Shown: positions 33,112-43,500 of the stretch, piece after piece
Position numbering within the stretch: position 1 is the first letter of the stretch
Layout of the letters: every line of letters starts with the position of its first letter
Source: Streptomyces cyaneochromogenes
GTDB lineage: Bacteria > Actinomycetota > Actinomycetes > Streptomycetales > Streptomycetaceae
DNA: 64,000 nucleotides
NCBI RefSeq assembly: GCF_003963535.1
Contig: NZ_CP034539.1
Location: 9,300,001 to 9,364,000, forward strand
Direction of reading: 5' to 3'
Made by a program: the position numbers and the translations under genes
The notes under the pieces: generated by a model
Told to the model about the DNA's origin: nothing
The model's input: only the letters and a program-made list of their open reading frames with translations
The model's database searches: none

Positions 33112-36100
33112 GTGGCCGATCGGTACGATCCCAACTCCGGTGCGAACCTCGACAAGTTCGACAACGCCGGCGATCCGTCGGGCGACACCTGGGCCACCCT
33201 GGTCACCCACATCACCGGCTATCCGGTCCCGGACCGCAACACCGTCTTCGACACGCTCCGTTCCGAACACGGCGGCAAGCTCTTCCGGATGGACATCAAG
33301 GAGCGCAGCCTCAGCCTGCTCGTCAAGGACTCCGGCTTCCTGACGAACAAGGGCGAGGACTACGACATCTGGTTCTTCGACAGCGGCAAGAAGCGGTCCA
33401 TCCTGCAGGCCCGGATCGTCTTCGAGGGCCGGGTGAAGGACGGCGACAACATCATCTTCGCCGGTCCGGGCTCGGACAACGTCCATGACGCGCAGGTCCG
33501 TGAGGGCAACGAGTTCACGGACTACAACAAGGACAAGATGAGCACCATCCCGCTCGCCCGGTACATGAACGGGCCGCGGGCTGCGCTCCTCGCCCTGCTG
33601 GGCGGCAACACCCAGGACGCCCGGTTCAGCAACCTGGGCGTGCCCGGGGCCGACGTGGTGGACCTGAACTCCTTCAACACCACGGGCGAGTCCTTCGACT
33701 TCGCCGCCAAGTTCTTCAGGGACCACGCGGTGGTGCTGAAGGACTGGGAGGACCGTTTCGGCCGGGACGACGCCAGCTGGAAGGGCGAGGCCGCGGAGGT
33801 CTTCCGCAGCCTGCTGAAGAAGATCCGCGAGAACTACGACAACTACGTCGAGACCTTCGACTCCAGCCCCGGCTCCGGCGACGAGACCGGAACCGGCGGC
33901 ACCGTGTACTCCAAGGCCCTCTCGCTGGGCCGCAAGTACCTGGAGGACGCGGCGACCAAGCTGCTGGAAGCGTGGCTGGCCTGGGCCAAGTCCCCGTACT
34001 ACGACCCGCACCAGGTGCTGCGCTACGTGCTGGACGACCTCGCCCAGTGGGTCGACGCGAACAACGTCGCCAAGACGGACATCAAGTCGTACACCTCCCG
34101 CTACACGACCTCCGTCAGCCACAGCCCGCACGGCGACTTCACCCAGGTGCACCCGGAGTACGGCGACCTCACTGACATCGCCAACTGGAAGAAGGTCGGC
34201 GACAAGGCCGTCAAGATCTGGAGCCAGGGCGTCAACGAGTACCTGGGCAAGCCCGCCGCCACGGTGCAGTCGAACCTGAACAACCACTTCCTCGACCTGG
34301 GCGACGACTTCTCCGACAACGTGCCCAAGCCGAAGTCGACCAGCACCGCCTCGGAGGAGTACGAGGAGCGCAGGGCCGACGAGGAGCGGGAGGAGATCAA
34401 CCGGCAGAACGAGGAGAACCGCAGGTACCAGGACGAGCTGCGCGCGGAGCAGGAGCGGCAGCGCGAGGAGGACCGCAAGTACCAGGAGGAACTCCGCGAG
34501 GAGCAGCGAAGGCAGCGGGAGGAGGACAAGAAGTACCAGGACGAGCTGCGCGAGGAACAGAACCGCCAGCGCGAGGAGGACAAGAAACTCCAGGACGAGC
34601 TGCGCAACGAGCAGAACCAGCAGCGGGACGAGGACAAGAAGTACCAGGACGAGCTGCGCGAGGAGCAGCGGCGTGAGCAGGAGGAGGCCCAGCGCATCGC
34701 CAAGGAGCAGGCTCAGTCCGTGCAGGAGAGCCTCGGCGGTCTCAACGATCCCAACGCCGTCACCGAGCAGAACCTCGGCAACATCGACCAACTGCTGAAC
34801 CCGACCACGTCCACCGAGAGCCTGGGCGACCTCGAACCCACGAGCAGCCAGCAGTTCTTCGCGACCGACCCGCCCCCGGTCACCTCGAACCTGGGCAGCC
34901 TCGGTGGGCTGAACAGCGGACCGGGCGGGACGAACAACAACGCCGCGGGCGCCGCCAACGACGCGATCACCGAGAACCTCGGCAGCCTCGGCGGCCTGAA
35001 CAGCGGCGGCGGCTCCCTCAAGTCCCCGACCGGCAGCACCACCCAACTCGACGGCGGCAAGCTCACCACCGACTTCCCGGACGGCAGCAGCACCTCCTTC
35101 GACCCGGACAGCGGGGTCCTCACCACCACCCACCCGGACGGCAGCGTCACCACGCAGAACCTGGGCGACGGCACCCGGGTGACCAACCCGGACGGCTCGG
35201 TCACCTCCCTCGGCGACGACGGCAAGCTGACCACCACGTTCCCCGACGGCACCGTTCAGACCGTCGACCCCACAACCGGGCAGACCACCACCACCGCCCC
35301 GGACGGCACCACGACCACCCAGGACCTCGGCAATCTCGGCAACCTCAACGGCCAGGACAGGCTCGGAGACCTCGGCGACATCAACGCCGACCTGCCCACC
35401 GAGTCGATCGGTGACCTGGGCAACCTCGGGAACCTCAACAGCGACGGGTCCGGCCTTCCGACTCCGACGGGTGGCAGCACTCAGCTCACCGGCGGCGACA
35501 TCTCCACCGAGTTCCCGGACGGCAGCAGCATCGAGTTCGACCCGGACAGCGGGCTGCTCACCAGCACCAACCCGGACGGCACCACCACGACCACCGACCT
35601 CACCCACGGCGCGACGGTGACCAACCCGGACGGCTCCGTCACCCGCCTCGACAACGGCCAGCTGACCACCGAGTTCCCGGACGGCAGCAAGCAGGTCATC
35701 GACCCGGACACAGGCATCGCCACCGTCACCGACCCGCAGGGCAGGACCGAGACGGTCAACCTGCACGATCTCAACTCGCGTGGCGACGTGGACAGTTCGG
35801 GCCTGCTCGACGACCTCGGCAAGCTGGACGGCATCGGCGGTGGCGGCGGTAGCGGTGACGGCACCACCACCCGGGACATGGCGCTGTCCGACCTGGGCCT
35901 CGGCGGCGGCGCGGGCGGCGGGGCCTCCGGCGGCGGCCTGACCGGGGACGGTTCCCTCTCGTCCGACCTCTCCGGCGGTGGCGGACTCGGTGCCGAGCCC
36001 CTTTCGGACGGTGCCGCCGACAGCCTGGGCACCCCGCTCGCTCCCGCCGCCACGGCCGGGACCCCTGGCGCGCCCGGCATGCCCGGCAGCCCCGGTATGC

Positions 36101-36420
36101 CGATGGGCGGCGGGGGCATGGGCGGCATGGGCGCGGGCGGCGACAAGGGCAACGGCGAGCGGGTGCGCGCCGTCCTGGTCGACGCGGCCGAGGAGAGCGA
36201 GCGCCGCAACCGACGGCGGCGCAGCCCCTGGAACCGCCAGGAGGACGACGACACCTTCCTGGCGCCGGCCTCCCGGGTGGCGACCACCGGCGGCGAATCC
36301 CCCGAGGAGGAGACGGAGCCGGGCCGCAGGGCCACCAGCAGCTCCGCCGACTACCTGGAGGAGGACGCGGACGTCTGGGGCACCGAAGAGGGCGGTACGC
36401 CGGCCGTCATCGGACGGTGA
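33112..36420 (+). CDS. AAWKG-family T7SS-associated protein with long charged helix
   Basis: A 1,102-residue protein from the GTG at 33112. The first 410 residues are folded and include the family-naming SWKG motif near residue 223 (DDASWKGEAAEVFRSLLKKI), a WXG-like turn in a helical hairpin. Residues 415-535 are a very highly charged helix made of an 18-residue repeat (EEDKKYQDELREEQNRQR and variants). Residues 540-900 are low-complexity Asn/Leu/Gly and Thr/Asp/Pro-rich with two copies of a FPDGSS..DPDSG..T..PDG pattern. The C-terminus is Gly-rich, then basic (RRNRRRRSPWNRQ). No signal peptide is visible. It is probably a secreted or surface component of the T7SS locus; mechanism unknown. 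The family name is recalled, not checked. Confidence 0.8.
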   Translation: MADRYDPNSGANLDKFDNAGDPSGDTWATLVTHITGYPVPDRNTVFDTLRSEHGGKLFRMDIKERSLSLLVKDSGFLTNKGEDYDIWFFDSGKKRSILQARIVFEGRVKDGDNIIFAGPGSDNVHDAQVREGNEFTDYNKDKMSTIPLARYMNGPRAALLALLGGNTQDARFSNLGVPGADVVDLNSFNTTGESFDFAAKFFRDHAVVLKDWEDRFGRDDASWKGEAAEVFRSLLKKIRENYDNYVETFDSSPGSGDETGTGGTVYSKALSLGRKYLEDAATKLLEAWLAWAKSPYYDPHQVLRYVLDDLAQWVDANNVAKTDIKSYTSRYTTSVSHSPHGDFTQVHPEYGDLTDIANWKKVGDKAVKIWSQGVNEYLGKPAATVQSNLNNHFLDLGDDFSDNVPKPKSTSTASEEYEERRADEEREEINRQNEENRRYQDELRAEQERQREEDRKYQEELREEQRRQREEDKKYQDELREEQNRQREEDKKLQDELRNEQNQQRDEDKKYQDELREEQRREQEEAQRIAKEQAQSVQESLGGLNDPNAVTEQNLGNIDQLLNPTTSTESLGDLEPTSSQQFFATDPPPVTSNLGSLGGLNSGPGGTNNNAAGAANDAITENLGSLGGLNSGGGSLKSPTGSTTQLDGGKLTTDFPDGSSTSFDPDSGVLTTTHPDGSVTTQNLGDGTRVTNPDGSVTSLGDDGKLTTTFPDGTVQTVDPTTGQTTTTAPDGTTTTQDLGNLGNLNGQDRLGDLGDINADLPTESIGDLGNLGNLNSDGSGLPTPTGGSTQLTGGDISTEFPDGSSIEFDPDSGLLTSTNPDGTTTTTDLTHGATVTNPDGSVTRLDNGQLTTEFPDGSKQVIDPDTGIATVTDPQGRTETVNLHDLNSRGDVDSSGLLDDLGKLDGIGGGGGSGDGTTTRDMALSDLGLGGGAGGGASGGGLTGDGSLSSDLSGGGGLGAEPLSDGAADSLGTPLAPAATAGTPGAPGMPGSPGMPMGGGGMGGMGAGGDKGNGERVRAVLVDAAEESERRNRRRRSPWNRQEDDDTFLAPASRVATTGGESPEEETEPGRRATSSSADYLEEDADVWGTEEGGTPAVIGR
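34407..34682 (+). repeat. 18-codon repeats encoding an E/R/K-rich helix
   Basis: Five or so direct repeats of 54 nt within the AAWKG gene encode EEDKKYQDELREEQNRQR-like units. Codon usage differs between copies, so they are not a recent slippage product. Eighteen residues equal five helical turns, and no hydrophobic heptad is present, so a solvent-exposed single alpha-helix is more likely than a coiled coil. Confidence 0.75.
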
Positions 36421-36580
36421 GCACCGTACGGCTCCTCAGGTGACCACCCCGAGCGGAGACGAACACCACCTGCCCCCGGCTTCCGCAGCGGGGGCTCACC
36501 AGGCAAGATCAGCAGGGCAGTTGGGGGACCGGCAACCACGGCCGGGCGTACGGAGACAGACCCAGAAGGCAGGAGCGGGC

Positions 36581-37045
36581 GTGACGGAACCGCTGGAGAA
36601 GCGCCTCGAGAAGGCCATGGCCGAACTCCAGGCCGCCCAGGAGGCGATCGCGCGCACCGAGCGTGAGCTGCGGCAGGCGTCGTTCGCGGTGCTCTCGTCC
36701 GACCGCGCCGTCCGCGCCACCGTGGGCCCGCAGGGCGAGCTGTCCGGGATCGAGTTCCTGGAGAACAAGTACCGCGACATGTCGCCCCAGGAGCTGGCCG
36801 CCAGTGTCCTGGAGGCGGCGAACGCGGCGCGCCTGAAGATGAACCGGCATGTGATGAAGGCGATGGCACCCTTCGCCGAGCCCAGCAGCAACGTACCGGA
36901 GCTGAAGGGCTTCGAGCTGGACTGGGAGCGGATCTTCGGCCCCGAGGTGCTGCGTGACGATGCCGAAGACACCGCGCACGGGACGCGCGACGGCCAGGCC
37001 ACCCCGGCCTGGCGGGACGCGCTCGGCGAGGACGGGGAGGACTGA
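36581..37045 (+). CDS. YbaB/EbfC-like protein
   Basis: A 154-residue protein from the GTG at 36581 (GGAG 5 nt upstream). Residues 1-110 fit the YbaB/EbfC fold: a long N-terminal helix (EPLEKRLEKAMAELQAAQEAIARTE), then three strands (ASFAVLSSDRAVRATVGPQGELSGIEF) and a C-terminal helix (SPQELAASVLEAANAARLKM). YbaB proteins are dimeric nucleoid-associated proteins, but in actinobacteria related proteins are common in ESX loci, where they may be chaperones or adaptors for the Esx-like partner next door. The C-terminal 40 residues are acidic. Its stop codon lies 2 nt before the following ATG, so the pair is translationally coupled. Confidence 0.78.
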   Translation: MTEPLEKRLEKAMAELQAAQEAIARTERELRQASFAVLSSDRAVRATVGPQGELSGIEFLENKYRDMSPQELAASVLEAANAARLKMNRHVMKAMAPFAEPSSNVPELKGFELDWERIFGPEVLRDDAEDTAHGTRDGQATPAWRDALGEDGED

Positions 37046-37047
37046 CC

Positions 37048-37419
37048 ATGGGACAGCGCTACTACGTCGACCCGAACCGCATCGAGGCCCTGGCCAGGCA
37101 GCTGGAGGAGATCGGCACCCTGGCCAAGGGCATCACCGAGGAGTTCCTCGACGAGCTGGCGCCCACCGTCTCCTGGCCCGGCACGGAGGGTGAGTTCGCC
37201 GAGAAGGCCAGGCCACAGGAGCAGAAGGAGCGGCAGACCACCAAGGAGACGATGATGTCCATCCGCGACGCGGTCGTGGGCATCACCGACGCCACGGTCA
37301 GCCAGGTCCGCATGATGAAGGGCACCCGCGACCGCAACATCGAGGACGTCGAGCGGGCCAACAGCTTCATCGAGACCAACGGGTTGAACGGCGACACGGG
37401 CGGGCATGGCCGCCGCTGA
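37048..37419 (+). CDS. WXG100/EspC-like small T7SS protein
   Basis: A 123-residue helical hairpin protein. Helix 1 is YYVDPNRIEALARQLEEIGTLAKGITEEFL, the turn is Trp43-Pro44-Gly45 (VSWPGTEGEFAEK), and helix 2 is QEQKERQTTKETMMSIRDAVVGITDATV. The VDPxxL/IxxLAxxL start is typical of EspC-like substrates, so it is probably the dimer partner or carrier for the protein encoded next, the giant toxin. The coupled YbaB-like gene lies directly upstream. The ATG has GGGGAGG 8 nt before it. The C-terminal tail (NGDTGGHGRR) is disordered. Confidence 0.82.
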   Translation: MGQRYYVDPNRIEALARQLEEIGTLAKGITEEFLDELAPTVSWPGTEGEFAEKARPQEQKERQTTKETMMSIRDAVVGITDATVSQVRMMKGTRDRNIEDVERANSFIETNGLNGDTGGHGRR

Positions 37420-37434
37420 CCTCCGCACCGCCGA

Positions 37435-37460
37435 CCGCTCCCGCACCACGCCGGGAGCGG
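37435..37460 (+). terminator. Hairpin between the EspC-like gene and the giant toxin gene
   Basis: CCGCTCCCG (37435-37443) pairs perfectly with CGGGAGCGG (37452-37460) around an 8-nt loop and is followed by CTGCTCTTTC. It lies 15 nt after the EspC-like stop and 40 nt before the giant ATG. It may be a partial terminator limiting expression of the 18.5-kb gene. Confidence 0.6.
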
Positions 37461-37500
37461 CTGCTCTTTCCTGCCCGCACGGCCCCCAGGACGGCTCCCG

Positions 37501-40500
37501 ATGAGCATCAAGGCGTCGCCCGAGGTCAACGCGATGATCTTCATCCTCACCGGGGAGAAGCTCATCGACGCCGACGAGGACCTCGCCTACGAGAGCCGCC
37601 AGCCCTACTCCGGACTGGGACGCAAGCTGGACAAGATGTCCGCACTGATCGACAAGTCGATCCACGACATCGCCGAGGTCATGCCGGACGACCTGTCCAA
37701 GTCGTACGCCAAGGCGATGGGCATGCTCATCGACGACGGCGGCAAGAACTACCTGCGCGACTTCGCCGAGCAGCTCGACAAGATCGCCGAGGGCCGGCGC
37801 AAGACCTCCATGGACATCATGGAGTCCAAGTGGCAGGTCATCGCCGAGGTCATCCGGCTGCTCATCGAGATCGCTCTCTACCTGGCGATGTCCTTCTTCA
37901 CCGGCGGTGCCTCGGCCAGCCAGATCATGATGGCCAAGCTGCGCAGCCGGTTCGTCATCCTCACCACGCTCACCCATCTGCTCCAGCGGCTGCACATCGC
38001 GCCCTCGCTGACCGAGGCGTTCGCCGAGGCGTTCACCACCTTCGCGGTGCGCCTCGCGATGATGAACTTCGCCCCGGACGGCCGCCGCCCCGACGGCTTC
38101 GACTGGGACGACATCCTGAAGTCCGCCGCGTTCGGCGCCGCCGCCGGCTTCCTCACCAGCATCTTCGACGACTTCGCGAAGAAGATCGTCAAGAGCTACG
38201 ACAACAACTACCTCAAGAACGGGCCCGACCTCGACTTCAAGCCCATCCCCAACCCCAACCTGCGCAACACCCCCGACCTCGACCACAAGAACAACACCCC
38301 CAACCCCAAGCCCAACCCCGATCCCGACCCGGGCCCCGGCCCGAACGACCGGCCCGACCCCACCCCCAGCCCCAACGGGAACGGTCCGAACCTCACCAAC
38401 AACACGCCGGTCACCTTCAGGGACGGACCGCTGTCCTTCCGCAACAACCCCGACCTGTGGCGCAACAACCAACTCCTGCGCAACAACGCCGACCGGCCGG
38501 GCGCGCTGGCCGGGCACTACGGGCTCAAGGGCACGGCCGACTTCATCGCCGCCGGCGCCGGCGAGTCCCTCGCCGAGATCCTGATCAAGGGCGCCTTCGA
38601 GGGCGACTGGTCCACCAACTGGTCCACCTTCGTCGGCGCGGGAATCAGCAGTCAGGTCGAGTCCACGCTCTCCGACACCGCCCTGAACAGCGGCGCCGAA
38701 CTGCGCCACGTCATCGACAAGATGCGCAACCAGCCGCCGACGGTCTCCTCCGGTGACACCTCGGACTCCGGGGATAACCGCGACTCCGACACGCGGAACT
38801 CCACCGACTCCTCGCGCACTGAGGACAGCGACAGCCCCGACCGCACCGGCGGTCCCTCGACCACGGACCTCACCGGCGGCGCCGGCTCCACCAGCACGTC
38901 GCCTCAACCCGGCTTCGCCGAGAACCCGCCGCCGTACTCGACTCAGGACCCGCCGTCCTACATCACCCAGGACCCTCCGTCGTACTCGCCGGGCTCACTG
39001 CCCGTGACCTCCGCGGAGAACGCCCTGTGGCAGCAGGTCCACAACGGCCCTGCCGATGTCCGCGAGCAGGCCCTGCGCGACCTCGCCGACCTGCGCGGCA
39101 CCCCGCCGCCCGGCAACACCGAGATCGACGTCCGCGACACCGTGCACAACAACCTGTCGCAACGGCCCGAGGTCCGGGTGGTGCCCGCCGGGAACGGCCC
39201 GGCCGTCGAGGTAGACGCCGACAACGTCCGCCGCGCGCTGGACGGCTTCGGCACGCCGGTCACCGTGGACAGCGACGTCCAGAACTCGCCGGACCTGGAT
39301 CTGGCAGCCGAGCAGGACGGCCGTACGGCCCCGGTGCCGGGACAGGTGAACAACGGTCCCGTCACCGCGGGCGGTTCACAGAACGTGTCCGCTCCAGGAA
39401 CGGGCACGGGGGCGGGCACGGGCGTTCGGCCGGGGGGCGCCCCCGTCTCCAACGGCGCCAACCCGGGTCCGTCCACCGCGCAGCCGCCGCAGACGTCGCA
39501 GCCACAGGGCACCCGTACGCCCGACGGCTCGCAGACAACGGCGGACGACTCCACGCAGACCTCGCAGTCGCCGGAGACCACGTCCTGGCCGGAGACTCCC
39601 TCTTCTGCGGACACCACGGTCTCGCCTGAGGTCACTTCATCCCCCGAGACCACTTCCTCTCCCGGGACTTCGGACTCCACCGAGAGCGTCTCCACCCCGG
39701 CCCCCGACATCACCACTGATCCGCCGAAGGTGAGCACGACCGGCTCGTACGCCGCTGCCAGCGACACCGCCGACACCAGCGGCACAACCCACGCACCGCC
39801 CCTGACCATCGTCGTCTCGGAGACACCACCCCCGGTGGAGGGGAACCCCGAGGCGGCCGAGCTGCTGGACCGGGCCGGGGCCGACCGGGCCGTGGTGCTC
39901 GGGCCGCCGGTCACGCCGGACGGGGCGAGCCGCCCGGTTCGCGCCGCCGTCGAACTCACCCGCGAGGGACCGGGCGCCCCGGTTCGCGTCCGCCCGCTGG
40001 CCGGCCCTCCGCCCATCGTGACACCGGACGGCGACACCGTCACCACGGTCACCACGGTCACCACCGAGACCGCCTTCCCCGGCGCGGACGTCCTGATGCC
40101 GCTCGCCGACGCCCTGGGCCCGGCACCGAGCCCCGCCACCGAGAGCTCGGCCACGCCGCCCGCGAAGGTGCTCACCGAGTCCACAACTCCCGTATACGAC
40201 AACGGAGTCGACCCCGACTTCAAAGTCACGACCGTCACCCGCCCCACCACCACCGTCACCGTCGAACCCCCCGCGGCCAAATTCGACACCCTGTCCCGCC
40301 CCTGGACCGAAACAGCCACCGACCTGCACCTGGAGTCGGGCGACAGCAACGGAACCGGCGGTCACGCACCCGGTCCCGGCGGCGGACGCGGGCCCGGGAA
40401 CGACGGCACCCCGCCGCCACCACCCCCGTCCCCTACGCCCGACACCCCCGTGGCGGTACCCACCGTGCCGCCCCCGCCGCCGGGACGTATCGTCGTGCGC

Positions 40501-43500
40501 CCCGCCAGCGACGGCAACGGCCCCACGCGGCCGGCCCGCGAGCCGGCCGTCACCACCCTCGACGGCCACACGGTGCCCCTCGCGCAGCTGCGGCGTCTGG
40601 TGCCGGACACGTCCGTGAAGCCCCAACCCGGGCGTGCCGTACAGACGTTGACCATCTCGCAGAGCCCCGCCGAGGACGGTACGTCGCACAGCGCGGCCCG
40701 CCAGGCCCTGCTCGGCCAGGACACCTTCCGCGGTGTGCGCACCACTTCGCGTCCCGTCGGCCCGGAGACCGGCACCGCCCAGTCCCCGCCGCGTACGGTG
40801 TTCACCGGCCCGCCGACCGCACTGCCCGGTTCGGGCACCGAGCGGGGCGCCGACTACTTCACGGGGCACGGCACCCCTCGTACCGTCACGCTCGGCACCG
40901 ACGACGTGGCACGCCCCACCGTGAAGGTCAGCGGTGTGCAGCTCGGCGAGGTGCTCAAGTCGTGGGCGCAGGACGGTGATCAGGACCGGCCGCTCGTGCT
41001 GTTCTCCTGCGAGACCGGCCGCCAGCCGCAGGTGGCCGGGCTGCCGGTGGCCCAGCACGTGGCGAACCGCACCGGGCGGCCCGTGTACGCGCCGACCACC
41101 GAGGTGGGCACGGCCCGGGACGGCAATGGTGACATCCGCCCGGTGCTGACCGAGGGTCCGGACGGGCCGGGACGCTGGCGGCTGTTCACCCCGGAGCCCG
41201 ACGGCGCCGACCTGGACGGCCTGGCTCGCGACGTCGGCCTGCACACGGGCCCGGAACCCGCCGACGCCTTCGCCCGGGCCCGGACCCTCCAGCAGGTCCG
41301 CACCCTGCGCGACGCCCTCGGCACGGACGCCGAACAGCAGCCGGGGAACCGGGAGTTGCTCGCCGGGCTCGCCTACGTGGACGGCTTGCGCTGGCTCAGC
41401 CCGGACACCGCCGCCCGCTACGGCGACGGCCGCATGACCCCCGACCTGCTGCGCCGGATGGTCACCGACTGGTCCGGCGCCGACGTCGACCCGGCGACCG
41501 GCCCCACCGTCGAGCAGTACACCGACTTCCTGCGCGCCGCGGGCGAGTTGCGCTCCACGGCGGGGCCCGACACCACGCTCGACGCCCTGCTGCCCCCGCC
41601 GCCGCCCGCTCTGCCGCCGAACACCCTTGTCTCGCCGGAGGACGTGCGCGGTCTTTCCTACGCGCCGTCCGCGCAGATCACCTGGTCGCTCTCCGACACC
41701 CCGCTGCCGCTGTCCGAGCTGGGGCTCAGCCCCGAGGACACCGCTGAACTCGCCCGCCGCAGGCCCGACCTGTCGCCCCCGCCGAGCCGCCCGGAGAGCC
41801 TCGCCGAAGACCTGCTCGTGCTGAGCAACGGCGCCACGACGCCCGGCCCGGCGGACACCGTGCGGGCGGACGGCCGGAACTTCAGACGACTCGACACCCC
41901 GGGCGGCGGGAACTGCCTCTTCCGGGCACTGCTCGACAGCGCCCGCAGTCAGGACGTCCCGCCCGCGTGGGCCGCGCGGAACGTCGCCGGGCTGCGCACC
42001 ATGCTGCGCGACCGGATCACCGGGTCCGAACTCGCCGCCGCGGCGGCCGAGGCCACCCCGGACCCGGTGCTCGCCGTGGTGGACGACCTGCGGATGACCG
42101 CCCTCGCGGGGGTGCGCAACCCCGACGCGCGCAGCCGGATCACCGAGCGCTGGAACCGCATCGCACAGTCCGTCGTCACCCACGGCGACGCCCGCCAGTG
42201 GCGGCGCATCCTCCGCGACAGCGGCTACCCGCACCTCGCCGTCGTGGCGCCGACTCCCGCCGACGCTCGGAGGATCGGCACCGAGGGACTCGTCGCCGCC
42301 GCGGCCGAACACTCGCAGCTGTGGTCCTCTCCCTTCGCCGACCTGCTCCCGCAGGCGCTGGCGCACACCCTCGACCTCGACCTGCGCCTCGTCCAGCCCG
42401 ACCCGCACTCCTCGGCGAACACCCTCGTCACCACCCTCCACCCGGGCGGACGGGGAGGCACGCTGCACCTGGCCTACAACGGCAACGACCACTACGACGC
42501 CCTGGTCCCGGCGACGGCCCCGCTGACCCCCGTACCGGACACCGACAACACCACCCCGGCCACGCAGGACCCGGCCACCGCACCGCCGGACGATGCCGAC
42601 CCGTTCAGCGAGTGGCTGCGCGGCATGGGCGGGATCACCGATCTCGACCGCCCCGACACCGAGACCTCCGACCGGGGCGACCGGGTGCCGCTGGAGACCC
42701 AGCTCGACCGGTACCGCCCGCCCCGCCTGCTGACCGGCCCGGACGCCCCGCCACCGGGCCCGGCACCGCGCACCGTCACCTTCGAGGACGGCAGCCGGCT
42801 CCCCACCGTCCTGATCAGCCCGGACGCCGATCCGGACGACGGGAACCCGGACTCCCGCACGGCTGACCTGACCGGCCTCTTCAACGGCCCCGGCGTCCTC
42901 ACCCTGCGCTCACCCGAGCAGGTCGCCCAGGAGATCCTCGGGAACCTGCCGAAGAAGCTGCGCTCACAGTTCGACGAGGCGGAACTGCTGCGCCTGCTGA
43001 CCGACCAGCCCGGCGCCTTCACCGCCCCGCGCGGCGCGCGCTTCGTGGGCCGGGAGAAGTCCGGGGTCGGCCACGAGATGATCGTCGAGGCCATCCCGTA
43101 CCACCGCTGGGAACGCTTCGCCGACGTGGACGGCGGCACCACCCGCCTGGACACCATGCGGCGCGGACAGGCCGGCACGGGCGGCGGCCGCAGCGTCGGC
43201 TACGGTCGTCGGATCGCCGCCGCGCTGAGCATGGGCCCGCCCCTCAACTGGCTTCTGAAGATCGGCGTCTCGCTCGGCTGGACCCGCCGTACCGACTACT
43301 ACCAGGGCACCCAGGCGTACCACCAGACCGAGTACCGCGCCCACGAGGGCTCGCACCTGCACCTGGACGACGTCCACTACCGGGTGCGCGTGGAGCGGGT
43401 CACCGAGGCGCCGAGCAACACCCCCGACTCGCCCGGGCCGGGCCCCGATTGGCAGCGCAGATCCGTTCACACCGCCGAGTTCGCCATGCGCGACGGGCTC

